Assembly (NCBI GenBank): GCA_020056965.1
Contig: JAGVGT010000025.1
Span: 1-48,001 of the forward strand
Length of the DNA: 48,001 nucleotides
Source: Deltaproteobacteria bacterium
GTDB lineage: Bacteria; Desulfobacterota; Desulfobulbia; Desulfobulbales; JAGXFP01
Reading direction: 5' to 3'
A program made the position numbers and the translations under genes. The notes under the pieces are model-generated. The model searched no databases, was not told the DNA's origin, and saw only the letters and a program-made list of their open reading frames with translations. Shown in pieces: positions 34,103 to 41,709 of the stretch. Numbering within the stretch: the stretch's first letter is position 1; each line of letters begins with the position of its first letter.

Positions 34103-34585
34103 TTAGGCCTCGATCTTGGCCGGGCTCGAACCGACCAGCCGCAGGGCGATGGCCAGCACCAAAATGATCACCACGTTGGCGCCCATCTCGGTAAGCATCG
34201 GCCAGAGCGCCTCCCAGCTTGTCTCATGCCCGGCCGCCTTCCCGACCATGGAATGCTCGGCCTCGATCAGCAGGATGCGGCGGACACAGGAGATGATGCC
34301 GATGTAGAGAAAGGGGTTGAGGATGAAAGGCTCCCGCTTCAAAAAGCGAATGATCGGCCACATCAGCTCCATGATGATCAGCACCAGCAGCACGTCATTC
34401 AAGACCTGCAGGAGGGTTGAGACATCCGGGTGCAGCAGATTGGGCAGGGTCCGGGCCAGAAAGATAATCCCGCAGAGCGCCAGGACCAGGGCCACCGCAA
34501 AGTGCAGCAGATCATCGACGCCGATCAGCACCTGCCGAAGCATTCTGACGTTCAAGAAGTAAGGTTTCTTCGGCTCGTTTTCCAT
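34103..34585 (-). CDS. PsiE-family membrane protein
   Basis: 160 residues from ATG 34585 (AGGAGA just upstream; the longer frame to 34654 has no ribosome site). Four hydrophobic helices: ~22-46, ~62-82 (VLNDVLLVLIIMELMWPII), ~95-110 and ~133-152. The middle carries the PsiE family signature MELMWPIIRFLKREPFILNPFLYIGIIS with conserved Glu and Arg. PsiE was named for phosphate-starvation induction in Escherichia coli; its job is unknown. It lies 84 bases before the kinase start, same strand, and after serA, from which it is separated by a palindromic element. Confidence 0.78.
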   Translation of the reverse strand: MENEPKKPYFLNVRMLRQVLIGVDDLLHFAVALVLALCGIIFLARTLPNLLHPDVSTLLQVLNDVLLVLIIMELMWPIIRFLKREPFILNPFLYIGIISCVRRILLIEAEHSMVGKAAGHETSWEALWPMLTEMGANVVIILVLAIALRLVGSSPAKIEA

Positions 34586-34654
34586 TGGTCTCCTATCATG
34601 CTGAAAAATCTGGATCAATAACCGGTAAGCCACCGAACTGACCCGACCCTGCAT

Positions 34655-34764
34655 CGTAAACGTTCAGCAGTGCCCCAGATATGGGCAAGCAGGCTGACGC
34701 GCTATAATAAATCTATGCGAGTCAGTCTGATCGTCCGCAGATGGGGTGCTGCTGAACATTTACG
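34655..34764. repeat. Imperfect ~110-bp palindromic element
   Basis: The arms 34655-34677 and 34742-34764 match as reverse complements at 20 of 23 positions (CGTAAAyGTTCAGCAG core). Inside, CAGGCTGACGCG (34689-34700) and CGAGTCAGTCTG further continue the symmetry around an AT-rich centre containing TATAATAAAT. The right arm covers the stop codon of serA. Either a MITE-like insertion or a large hairpin at the serA 3' end; no transposase is nearby. Confidence 0.6.
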
Positions 34765-35935
34765 TAAAGTCGATAAGCCGGGTGCGGATTACCCCGGGAT
34801 GTTGGCCGATCACAGCCAGCAAGGCCGCCGGTAACGGGGCCTCCAGGTCGATCAGGTTGTAGCCGACCGCCCCGTTGCTCTCGTTCAGGTAGCTGGCGAT
34901 ATTGATCCCGCCGCCGCCGATGGCTTGGGAGACAAAACCGATCATCCCGGGCACGTCGCGATTGATCATGACCAGCCGACTTACCACATTCCCGGCCGGA
35001 ATCATCTCGGCGGTGGGAAAGTTGACGCTGCGCGACACATTGCCATACTCCAGGTAGGATTTCAACTCCCCCACCGCCATGACCGCGCACTGCTCCTCCG
35101 ATTCTTCGGTGCTGGCCCCCAGATGGGGCGAACAGAGAACCTTGGGGTGGCCGATGGTGGCGGCGGTGGGGAAATCGCTCAGATAGCGGGCGAGGTGACC
35201 GGCATCCAGGGCGGCCAGAATGGCCGTCTCATCGACAATCTCGCCCCGGGAATAGTTGATCAGCACGACCCCGGCCGGCAGCCGGGCCAGGAAGGCCGCA
35301 TCGACCATCCCCCGGGTCTTGTCGTGCAACGGGACATGCAGGCTCAAAACATCAACCTTGGCCAGCATCTCGTTTAACGACCGGGTCAACCCCACCTCCG
35401 GGGAAAGCTGGTGGATATTCTCCAGGGCCGGGAAGGGATCGAAACCGATCACCCGCATTCCGGCCATGACGCCGCGGTTGGCCACCCGCAAGCCAATCTT
35501 GCCCAGCCCCAGGACGCCGAGGGTCTTGCCGGCCATTTCAATGCCGACAAACCGTTTCTTCTCACCCTCCACCCGTTTTTTCACCTCGGATTCGGGGCTG
35601 CCGGCCAGGCTGCGACAAAATTCCAACCCCTCCGGAAGATTGCGGGCAGCCATCCCCAGCATGGTAAAGACCAGTTCGGCCACCGCGTTGGCGTTGGCGC
35701 CGGGGGTATTGAAGACGCAAACCCCGGCCCCGGTGGCCTTGGCCACGCTGATGTTGTTGACCCCGGCCCCGGCCCGAGCCACGGCCAGCAAGTCGGGATA
35801 GAGGTCGGTATCGACCCCGCTGCTCCGCACCAGGATCCCCTGGGGGGCGGCCTCCCCACTGCTGACCGAGAAGCCGCTACCCAGCAGGGCCAACCCCTCC
35901 GGAGCGATCCGGTCAAGAACCTTGATTCGATACAT
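34760..35935 (-). CDS. serA: D-3-phosphoglycerate dehydrogenase (short form with ACT domain)
   Basis: 391 residues. The NAD-binding Rossmann motif GVLGLGKIGLRVANRG lies at ~140-155. The active-site region has NYSRGEIVDE (substrate Arg) and SPHLGASTEESEEQC (catalytic His). A C-terminal ACT domain (~318-391, INRDVPGMIGFVSQAI) would bind serine for feedback control. Catalyses the first step of serine synthesis from 3-phosphoglycerate. This compact form lacks the extra intervening domain of the ~530-residue type. The gene starts 9 bases after a 122-residue gene of unknown function, likely co-transcribed. GAGG precedes the ATG. Its 3' end overlaps a palindromic element. Confidence 0.92.
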   Translation of the reverse strand: MYRIKVLDRIAPEGLALLGSGFSVSSGEAAPQGILVRSSGVDTDLYPDLLAVARAGAGVNNISVAKATGAGVCVFNTPGANANAVAELVFTMLGMAARNLPEGLEFCRSLAGSPESEVKKRVEGEKKRFVGIEMAGKTLGVLGLGKIGLRVANRGVMAGMRVIGFDPFPALENIHQLSPEVGLTRSLNEMLAKVDVLSLHVPLHDKTRGMVDAAFLARLPAGVVLINYSRGEIVDETAILAALDAGHLARYLSDFPTAATIGHPKVLCSPHLGASTEESEEQCAVMAVGELKSYLEYGNVSRSVNFPTAEMIPAGNVVSRLVMINRDVPGMIGFVSQAIGGGGINIASYLNESNGAVGYNLIDLEAPLPAALLAVIGQHPGVIRTRLIDFT

Positions 35936-35944
35936 GCGGCGGCC

Positions 35945-36313
35945 TCAGGCCGGCATGCGGATTTTGGCCTGGCTCTTGGCCGGGTTCTTTTCCAGACGGG
36001 TATAGCGCTTCACGGCGGTATCGGCCAGATGCCCGATGATCGTGGGCAGATCGGAATCATGCCACGAGGCGGCAAAGCGCGCATCGGCCAGCAACCGGTC
36101 GCTCAAAGTGAAATGGGGCGCAGTCTTCGGGGTCAGGGCCACATCCTCGTAGTCCAACTCCAGCTCACCGGCAAAAACCCCGGCAAACAACTCCCGGGCC
36201 GTATAGATAAAGAACTTCTTCACATCCTCGGTGGACTCGGCCTTGCTGATGCGTTCCCGAAAATGGGGCAGAACCTGATTGCCGTACTTGGTGAAGGAGA
36301 TCTGTTTGTTCAT
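35945..36313 (-). CDS. Conserved-looking small soluble protein, function unknown
   Basis: 122 residues with no signal peptide or membrane helix. It starts MNKQISFTKYGNQVLPHFRERISKAES and has a probable alpha-rich body with conserved-looking FFIYTARELFAGVF and HDSDLPTIIGHLADTA stretches. GAGGT eleven bases before the ATG supports the start. It lies directly before serA on the same strand (9-base gap), so it should be expressed with serA. I do not recognise the family and will not guess a function. Confidence 0.65.
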   Translation of the reverse strand: MNKQISFTKYGNQVLPHFRERISKAESTEDVKKFFIYTARELFAGVFAGELELDYEDVALTPKTAPHFTLSDRLLADARFAASWHDSDLPTIIGHLADTAVKRYTRLEKNPAKSQAKIRMPA

Positions 36314-36504
36314 GTCGCTACCTCGTTGAAGGTGCCATTCCGACGGGAGAAAACTCCCGCGCCTGAGCCGCCGCTGCGGACCCCGGTGGCTCTAATTAAA
36401 GAGTAATGCCGATCAATCCACCAAGTCAAATTACCGCTGACAATAAAGGTGCAAGTCCCGAATGGTGCTGGTTTAAGCAATACCGCATGAGATATTTTAC
36501 CCAT

Positions 36505-36607
36505 CGTTACCACGCTCCTGCGTGGTAACGGGATCCGGTGATGCTCCCGCGTCTCCAAAGGACGCGGGAACGTCCAGGGCTGCGTTCCCACGGAGACGGT
36601 GGGAACG
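36505..36607. repeat. Three successive perfect hairpins in a 513-base gap
   Basis: Stems: CGTTACCACG (36505-36514) with CGTGGTAACG (36521-36530); CCCGCGTC (36546-36553) with GACGCGGG (36561-36568); CGTTCCCAC (36583-36591) with GTGGGAACG (36599-36607). All have short loops (6-7 bases). They resemble the common CGTTCCCACGCTCC...GTGGGAACG dispersed repeat. They lie between divergent genes, so they probably do not serve as ordinary terminators. The rest of 36314-36826 holds only a possible promoter. Confidence 0.7.
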
Positions 36608-36705
36608 ATAGGATAGATCAAAGCTGCGCACCCGCTAAATATAGATCAACTATAAGCGGGACGGTCCGTTGACCTCGCGGCTTTTGCGAGACCGAAACAA
36701 TTAAT

Positions 36706-36734
36706 TTAGCAATTCCGTGGCCGGGTGATATATT
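36706..36734 (+). promoter_or_regulatory. Possible sigma-70 promoter for yedF-lysR
   Basis: TTAGCA, 17 bases, TATATT, about 90 bases before the ATG at 36827. The -10 is good and the -35 is weak. This is the only reasonable match I found in the gap; I rate it low. Confidence 0.3.
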
Positions 36735-36826
36735 AGCGATCCCTATAAGTCGAATCGCCCTTGACGATCAACCCCGGCCAGATTGCCGGAGAGATTGGGC
36801 CACTCCCAACCAGGACAGGTGAAAAA

Positions 36827-37222
36827 ATGGACTCCACAAAGAACTGTTGCGCGGCCGGAGCCGGCCAGGAAAGCCAGGATAATGCAGGCGCCACGGTAGT
36901 TTATCTGAATTCGCCGGTCATGGGCCGGGGCGACGATACCCTGGGCGAGAAACTGCTGGGGGTTTTTCTCGACACCCTCGGCAACTTCGCCCCCCAAGTC
37001 TCCCACCTGGTCCTGATTAACGGGGGAGTCAAACTGGCCTGTGCCGGTTCACCGGTCCTGGAGCAACTGCAGAACCTCGCCTCCACCGGCGTCACCATCC
37101 TCTCCTGCGGCACCTGCCTGAACCATTTCGCCATCAAGGACCGGCTTCAGGCCGGCCGGGTCTCGAATATGATGGAGATTGTCGAGGTGCTGAACAACGC
37201 CGGTCGGATTCTCAACCCCTGA
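36827..37222 (+). CDS. yedF: YedF-like sulfurtransferase family protein (DsrE fold), selenium-metabolism type
   Basis: 131 residues from ATG 36827 (AGGTG upstream). It contains the DsrE-like half of the selenium-associated YedF family: VVYLNSPVMGRGDDTLG, LINGGVKLAC (C72), SPVLEQLQNLASTGVTILSCGTC (C94, C97) and GRVSNMMEIVEVLN. The typical family protein is ~190 residues with an N-terminal TusA-like domain; here that domain is missing and is replaced by a short leader with vicinal Cys (NCC, C7-C8). Its exact reaction is unproven; the family occurs in genomes that use selenium. It shares the strand with a LysR regulator 29 bases on. I see no selenoprotein or sel gene in the window. Confidence 0.75.
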   Translation: MDSTKNCCAAGAGQESQDNAGATVVYLNSPVMGRGDDTLGEKLLGVFLDTLGNFAPQVSHLVLINGGVKLACAGSPVLEQLQNLASTGVTILSCGTCLNHFAIKDRLQAGRVSNMMEIVEVLNNAGRILNP

Positions 37223-37251
37223 GCCGAACCGGCCACCCAGCGAGGAACAGC

Positions 37252-38139
37252 ATGGATTTCCATCATCTCCGCATCTTCTCCGAGGTTTACCGGCTGCGCA
37301 GCTTCACCCGGGCGGCGGAGACCCTGAACATCAGCCAGCCGACGATCAGCGAGCACATCAAGAACCTGGAGGGTGAGCTTTCCGCCAGCCTCTTTGACCG
37401 GCTGGGCCGGAGCATCATCCCCACCGCCACCGCCGAATTGCTCTTTCCCCGCGCCCAGCAGCTGCTCGATGCCCTGAACCGGCTGCATGACGACCTGGTC
37501 CGGGCCCGCGCCGAGGTCCGCGGCCTGATTGTCTTGGGGGCCAGCACCATTCCCGGCACCTACATCGTCCCGGCCCGGGTGGTCGCCTTTTCCCGGCTCC
37601 ACCCCGAGGTAACTTTCGAGGTGATCATCGATGACACCGCCAGGATTACCAAGATGATCCTCGACCACCAGCTCTTCTGCGGCATCGTCGGGGCCCGGAC
37701 CTTCTCGGAGAAGCTCAGCTACGAGACCTTTGTCCGCGACGAATTGCTCCTGGTCGGCCGTCCGGAATTGTGCCCGGCCGTCCGGATCACAGCCGAGCAG
37801 CTTAAACGCCTACCCTTCCTGCTGCGGGAAAAAGGTTCCGGCACCAGAAGCTGCATGGAAGAGCATTTCGCCGGAATCTCCATCTATCCGGGCGACCTCA
37901 GCGAGGTGGCGATTCTGGGTTCGACGGCGGCGGTCAAGGAGGCGGTGCGCCAAGGCCTGGGGGTCAGCGTGCTTTCCCGCCTGGCGGTCCGGGAGGAACT
38001 GGAAAACGGCAGCCTCCAGGAGATCATGGTCACCGGCCTCAAGATGAGCCGCGATTTCTTCCTGGTCCGCCATAGCCAGCGCACCCTGCCCGCCCACTAC
38101 CAGGCCTTCTGCGCCCATCTCCAAAGCAACCTGATTTAA
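37252..38139 (+). CDS. LysR-family transcriptional regulator, selenium-metabolism-associated type
   Basis: 295 residues. The N-terminal winged HTH (1-~60) reads FSEVYRLRSFTRAAETLNISQPTISEHIKNLE. The effector-binding domain (~90-290) starts GLIVLGASTIPGTYIVP and has GSGTRSCMEEHF and GLGVSVLSRLAV stretches. GAGGA precedes the ATG. The IPGTYIVP and GSGTR patterns match the LysR group found beside yedF and other selenium genes; some relatives of this fold instead respond to sulfur metabolites (CysB/CysL-like). Being plus-strand after yedF, it is probably co-transcribed with it. Confidence 0.82.
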   Translation: MDFHHLRIFSEVYRLRSFTRAAETLNISQPTISEHIKNLEGELSASLFDRLGRSIIPTATAELLFPRAQQLLDALNRLHDDLVRARAEVRGLIVLGASTIPGTYIVPARVVAFSRLHPEVTFEVIIDDTARITKMILDHQLFCGIVGARTFSEKLSYETFVRDELLLVGRPELCPAVRITAEQLKRLPFLLREKGSGTRSCMEEHFAGISIYPGDLSEVAILGSTAAVKEAVRQGLGVSVLSRLAVREELENGSLQEIMVTGLKMSRDFFLVRHSQRTLPAHYQAFCAHLQSNLI

Positions 38140-38205
38140 GGTTCTCGATTACCAAGCCGCCGCCTGGGCCTCCTGGTATTTAAGTGTTTAATTAAAAACT
38201 TTACC

Positions 38206-38234
38206 TTGACGCCGACCACTTGGCCCCTTAAGAT
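38206..38234 (+). promoter_or_regulatory. Sigma-70-type promoter for the small-peptide/NapH-like pair
   Basis: TTGACG (38206-38211), exactly 17 bases, TAAGAT (38229-38234). It lies 59 bases before the ATG at 38294. Both boxes are near consensus and there is no competing gene. Confidence 0.5.
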
Positions 38235-38293
38235 TCAAGAGCAGTCGCCGGACCTCGATCGGCGCCCTCGCCAACCTTAAGCGGTCAACATCG

Positions 38294-38458
38294 ATGAAGT
38301 CAAAATTCCTGCGCCTGACCTGGGTCTTCCTCCTGGTCATCGCCGCCTTCACCCTCGGCTATACCCTGAAACCAACCACCGAGCGCCCCCGGCCTTTCGG
38401 TGCCGCCGCCATGGGTGGCGGTGGTTTCGCGCCGCCCCTGAATTTCCGGGGGCGTTGA
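38294..38458 (+). CDS. 54-residue single-pass membrane peptide
   Basis: An ATG at 38294 opens a 54-codon frame that ends three bases before the NapH-like gene (TGAGCGATG). It encodes MKSKFLRLTWVFLLVIAA, continuing as a hydrophobic helix (~5-24), then a positive/Pro-rich segment (KPTTERPRP) and a Gly-rich tail (AAAMGGGGFAPPLNF). Base composition matches the neighbours. A promoter-like sequence lies upstream. Close coupling suggests it is a small subunit or maturation partner of the Fe-S membrane protein. The start has no strong ribosome site, so certainty is moderate. Confidence 0.6.
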   Translation: MKSKFLRLTWVFLLVIAAFTLGYTLKPTTERPRPFGAAAMGGGGFAPPLNFRGR

Positions 38459-38461
38459 GCG

Positions 38462-39301
38462 ATGGCCGCGCCCAGCAACCAACCCGGGTGGCGCCGCTTC
38501 CTCACCGCCCGGACGACCATTCAGACCACCGCCCTGGTCCTGGCCAACAGCTACTGGCTGGCCTTCATGCGCTTCCTGCCCTGCGGCTACCTGCAGTGCT
38601 CAAACTGCGTGCTCTCCACCTTCTCCTGCCCGCTGATCCTGATCCAGCGGGGGGCAGTCATGGCCGGCATGGGCATGCTGGGGATGCTGGGCGCCAAGAT
38701 TATCGGCTCGGTGGCGGCGGCGCTGGCCATCCTGCTCTTCTTCGGGGCCCTGTTCGGCACCTGGGCCTGCGGCTGGCTCTGCCCCTTCGGCTTTTTCCAG
38801 GACCTGCTGGCCAAAATCCCCACCCGCAAGTTCCGCTTGCCCGGCTGGAGCGGCTGGCTGCGGCTGCCCATCTTTCTGGGGGCGGTGGCGGCGGTGCCAT
38901 ATCTGACCGGCACCCTCTTCTTCTGCGACCTCTGCCCCTCCGGTACCGTCAACCGCCTCTGGCAGGAAGGGGCCGGGATTCCCCTCTTTTTCAAGACCCC
39001 CGAGGGAGTCATGGCGGTAATCTCGCTGGCGCTCCTGGCGCTGGTCACCCTGGCCGCCGTCTTCGTCCAGCGCCCTTTTTGTTCTCTGCTCTGTCCGATC
39101 GGCGGCCTGCACGGCCTGTTCAACAGGTTCTCGGGGCTGTTTCTCAAGATCGATCGGGAGCGTTGCGTCGATTGCGGCCGCTGCCGGGAAGTCTGCCCAC
39201 AGGGAATCGATCCGGTCGCCACCCCGGCCCACAGCCAGTGCAACCGGTGCCTGGAATGCACCAGGGTCTGCCGGTTCATCAAACTGGAGGCGCGGATATG
39301 A
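38462..39301 (+). CDS. NapH/CcoG-like membrane protein with 4Fe-4S centres
   Basis: 279 residues with about four or five membrane helices (e.g. ~62-98, ~125-147, ~180-203). Cys signatures: CGYLQCSNCVLSTFSC near the N-terminus, the NapH-type CGWLCPFGF and CSLLCPIGG, CDLCPSG, and a C-terminal two-cluster ferredoxin part CVDCGRCREVCPQG with CNRCLECTRVC. NapH-family proteins pass electrons from quinols to periplasmic or cytoplasmic partners. The immediate partner here is the 54-residue peptide upstream (3-base gap). The extra N-terminal Cys group is unlike plain NapH. No reductase gene is linked, so its redox partner is unknown. Confidence 0.85.
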   Translation: MAAPSNQPGWRRFLTARTTIQTTALVLANSYWLAFMRFLPCGYLQCSNCVLSTFSCPLILIQRGAVMAGMGMLGMLGAKIIGSVAAALAILLFFGALFGTWACGWLCPFGFFQDLLAKIPTRKFRLPGWSGWLRLPIFLGAVAAVPYLTGTLFFCDLCPSGTVNRLWQEGAGIPLFFKTPEGVMAVISLALLALVTLAAVFVQRPFCSLLCPIGGLHGLFNRFSGLFLKIDRERCVDCGRCREVCPQGIDPVATPAHSQCNRCLECTRVCRFIKLEARI

Positions 39302-39397
39302 ACGGCGCCAAGGGACTAACCCCGGTCCGGCGATTCAGTCATTTGTGAGTCGCTTGCCGCCCCCACTTTATTAACCATGTCCATTTGGAGGGACACC

Positions 39398-39808
39398 ATG
39401 GAACAGACCGACATCTTCACCACCAGCACCAGTAAGGCCCTGCCGATTTTCATCGATGACCTGAGCCAGATCATGCAGCAGCGTGGTTTCATCATCACCA
39501 ACCGGGAATCCATGAATCTGGCGACCACCTTCGCCAAACATGACCTGGAGGTCGAACCCGACTTCGACCTCCACATGATCCAGATCTGCAAGCCCGGCAA
39601 AGCGGCGGTGAGCCTGACCAAAAACCCGCTCCGCGCCGCCTTGATGCCCAAGTTCATCATGGCCTTCACCGAACAGGGCAAGACCCGCATCCAGTTCCTT
39701 ACCTACGGTCGCGAGGAGATCGGCCGACTGGTTGACGACGAGGCCTTTCCCGACTCCCTGACCGACACCTACCAGACCATCATCGACCTGATTGAGGCCG
39801 CCTGCTGA
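39398..39808 (+). CDS. DUF302-family protein
   Basis: 136 residues from the ATG at 39398, chosen because GGAGG (39386-39391) fits it and not the ATG at 39377. It has no signal peptide. Pattern: a helix with LPIFIDDLSQIMQQRGF, a strand, then IQICKPGKAAVSLTKNP and MPKFIMAFTEQGKTRI. These match DUF302 domains, a ferredoxin-like fold common in sulfur-, arsenic- or metal-related settings and not functionally assigned. It lies ~95 bases after the Fe-S gene and ~95 bases before the transporter, so joint expression is possible. Confidence 0.7.
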   Translation: MEQTDIFTTSTSKALPIFIDDLSQIMQQRGFIITNRESMNLATTFAKHDLEVEPDFDLHMIQICKPGKAAVSLTKNPLRAALMPKFIMAFTEQGKTRIQFLTYGREEIGRLVDDEAFPDSLTDTYQTIIDLIEAAC

Positions 39809-39901
39809 AGCTGCCCAGGAAAGATTCCTGAAGTGCCAGAGCAATAGCGCCACTGGCCGTAACGCCACTGGCACCTTCTTTATTTAAACTTGGATTACCC
39901 C

Positions 39902-40885
39902 ATGTGGAAGCTATTACTGATCATCAATCGCCATCTGGTCCGGGCCGTCCCGGCCGCCATGCTGTTGGGGTTCACCGCTGGTCTCGTCTGCAACCCCGCC
40001 CTGCTGACCGGCCTGAAAATCCTGATCATCCCCCTGACCTTTCTGATGGTCTATCCGATGATGGTGGCCCTGAATATCAGCCATCTCAAGGCGGGCATCA
40101 ACCTTAGGCTCCAGCTGGTCACCCAGTTGCTCAACTTCGCGGTCGTGCCTTTCCTGGCCTACGGGCTGGGCCTGCTGTTCTTCCCGGATCGGCCCTACAT
40201 GGCCCTGGGGCTGCTGCTCGCCGCCCTGCTGCCCACCAGCGGCATGACCATCTCCTGGACCGGTTTCGCCAAGGGCAATCTGGGCGCGGCCATCAATATG
40301 ACGGTGATCGGGCTAACCGCCGGCTCCCTGGCCACGCCGTTTTACGTCAAATGGCTGATGGGCCGGACCGTCAACGTCGATCCGACGCTGGTCATGAAGC
40401 AGGTCCTGGCAATCGTCTTCCTGCCCATGCTGCTGGGCTTCATCACCCGCCAGCTCTTGCTCAAGAAGTTCGGGCCAGCCGAGTTCAAGCAGATCTGGGC
40501 CCCGCGCTTCCCGTCGCTTTCGACCATCGGGGTATTGGGCATCGTCGCCGTGGCCATGGCCCTGAAGGCCAAAACCATCGCCGCCCACCCGGCGGTCATC
40601 GGCTATATCTTCATCCCGCTGACCATCATCTACCTGCTCAACTTCACGCTCAGCACCCTGGTCGGGAAGATGTTCTTCAAACGGGGCGACGCCATCGCCC
40701 TGGTTTACGGCACCGTGATGCGCAACCTTTCCATCGCCCTGGCCATCGCCATCACCGCCTTCGGGGAAAAAGGCGCCGACGCGGCCCTGGTCATCGCCGC
40801 CGCCTATATCATCCAGGTCCAGGCCGCCGCCTGGTATGTGAAATTGACCGAGCGGATTTTCGGACCAGGGCCGGCGGAGGCGTGA
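39902..40885 (+). CDS. BASS/ACR3-like transporter (bile acid:sodium or arsenite efflux family)
   Basis: 327 residues from ATG 39902; a TTG four codons earlier is a less likely start. About ten helices. Matches to the SBF/ACR3 superfamily: LIIPLTFLMVYPMMVALNISHLK, LLPTSGMTISWTGFAKGN and MRNLSIALAIAITAFGEKGADAALV. In ACR3 the pore Cys sits in the helix near residue ~120-130; here that stretch (LLAALLPTSG) has no Cys, so arsenite export is doubtful and a different anion is possible. It stands between DUF302 and a toxin-antitoxin pair, with no arsR or arsC nearby. Confidence 0.75.
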   Translation: MWKLLLIINRHLVRAVPAAMLLGFTAGLVCNPALLTGLKILIIPLTFLMVYPMMVALNISHLKAGINLRLQLVTQLLNFAVVPFLAYGLGLLFFPDRPYMALGLLLAALLPTSGMTISWTGFAKGNLGAAINMTVIGLTAGSLATPFYVKWLMGRTVNVDPTLVMKQVLAIVFLPMLLGFITRQLLLKKFGPAEFKQIWAPRFPSLSTIGVLGIVAVAMALKAKTIAAHPAVIGYIFIPLTIIYLLNFTLSTLVGKMFFKRGDAIALVYGTVMRNLSIALAIAITAFGEKGADAALVIAAAYIIQVQAAAWYVKLTERIFGPGPAEA

Positions 40886-40966
40886 GAATTCAGGCTAAGA
40901 ATGCTTCAATGGGGCCGGGCGGTTTAGCCCCAGAGCAATCCGCTCCGGGCAACCGGCAAAACGGGG

Positions 40967-40995
40967 TTGCCACATCCACCATTCCAGCCTATATT
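40967..40995 (+). promoter_or_regulatory. Promoter of the toxin-antitoxin operon
   Basis: TTGCCA (40967-40972), 17 bases, TATATT (40990-40995), about 36 bases before the antitoxin ATG. It is a well-spaced sigma-70 match in the right place. Antitoxin-toxin complexes usually bind such promoters to repress them. Confidence 0.5.
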
Positions 40996-41031
40996 CAGAC
41001 CACCAGACAGGTCAAGATAAAGGAGAATACG

Positions 41032-41310
41032 ATGAAAAACCTCTCGATTGCCAACGACATTGTTCCGGTTGCCGAATTTAAGGCAGGTATCTCCAGGTGG
41101 TTGAAAGCCCTTCAGGGTTCCGGGCATCCCCTGGTGATTACCCAGAATGGCAAACCGGCCGGAGTTTTGTTGTCTCCGGCGGATTACGATGACCTGACAT
41201 ACCGAAAATCCTTTCTCGATTCCGTGGCCCGGGGCCTGGAAGATGCCGAATCCGGCCGGACCTACCAGACCGGAGAAGTAAAGGCGGTCTTATCGTCCCG
41301 AAGGGATTAG
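41032..41310 (+). CDS. Phd/YefM-family antitoxin
   Basis: 92 residues. The start is ATG 41032 with AAGGAG eight bases upstream. The N-terminal DNA-binding half reads VPVAEFKAGISRWLKALQGSGHPLVITQNGKPAGVLLSPADYDDL, the standard Phd/YefM pattern. The C-terminal ~35 residues (after RKSFLDSVARGLEDAESGR) would be the toxin-wrapping tail. The toxin gene begins 10 bases after the stop. Antitoxin first and toxin second is the usual order. It binds DNA as a dimer and represses its own promoter. Confidence 0.88.
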   Translation: MKNLSIANDIVPVAEFKAGISRWLKALQGSGHPLVITQNGKPAGVLLSPADYDDLTYRKSFLDSVARGLEDAESGRTYQTGEVKAVLSSRRD

Positions 41311-41320
41311 GGGGTTTTCG

Positions 41321-41620
41321 ATGCAACTGGTCTGGACCGAGGAAGCTCTGGAACAACTGCTGGGAATTGAGGCATTTATCGCCAGAGACAGCCGGGACCG
41401 AGCGGCCAAATTTGTTGACCAGCTGGTCGACTACGTGGGAAATTCCTTACCCGACAACCCCCGCCTCGGCAGGGTGGTGCCCGAGGTTGCCAATCCAGGA
41501 ATCATGGAGTTGCTGTTCCGCAAATATCGGATTGTCTACCGGCTGAACGGGAAACGCCTGGAGATTCTCACTGTTTTTGAAGGGCATCGCTTGTTGCCGA
41601 TTAAGGAAACTGACCTTTAG
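41321..41620 (+). CDS. RelE/ParE-superfamily toxin
   Basis: 99 residues of the ParE/RelE fold: an N-terminal helix pair (WTEEALEQLLGIEAFIARDSRDRAAKFVDQL), a strand with LPDNPRLGRVVPEV, and a C-terminal strand pair YRIVYRLNGKRLEILTVFEGHRLLP. The Arg/Tyr/His cluster is seen here too (KYRIVYR, EGHR), but the fold alone does not tell gyrase poisoning (ParE) from mRNA cutting (RelE). The IELLFRKYRIVYRL style and the DNPRLGR loop favour the ParE branch. GGGGG precedes the ATG at usable spacing. The gene ends facing pssA, with 89 bases between. Confidence 0.87.
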   Translation: MQLVWTEEALEQLLGIEAFIARDSRDRAAKFVDQLVDYVGNSLPDNPRLGRVVPEVANPGIMELLFRKYRIVYRLNGKRLEILTVFEGHRLLPIKETDL

Positions 41621-41709
41621 CTTGGAATCGGCAAGTTTTCCCTCCCCCCGCTCACGAGGCCGATTGGCCGGAGCCCACCCGCCCTTACGTCTGTTACACT
41701 CCAAGCCAT

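Noticed and set aside
36827-37222. Selenocysteine codon in or near the selenium-type YedF
   Set aside because: No in-frame TGA with a continuing conserved frame was found in this gene or its neighbours.
38455-39348. 297-codon plus-strand frame overlapping the NapH-like gene
   Set aside because: It is a +1 shadow of the Fe-S gene; it loses all the Cys motifs and is Pro/Arg/His-rich.
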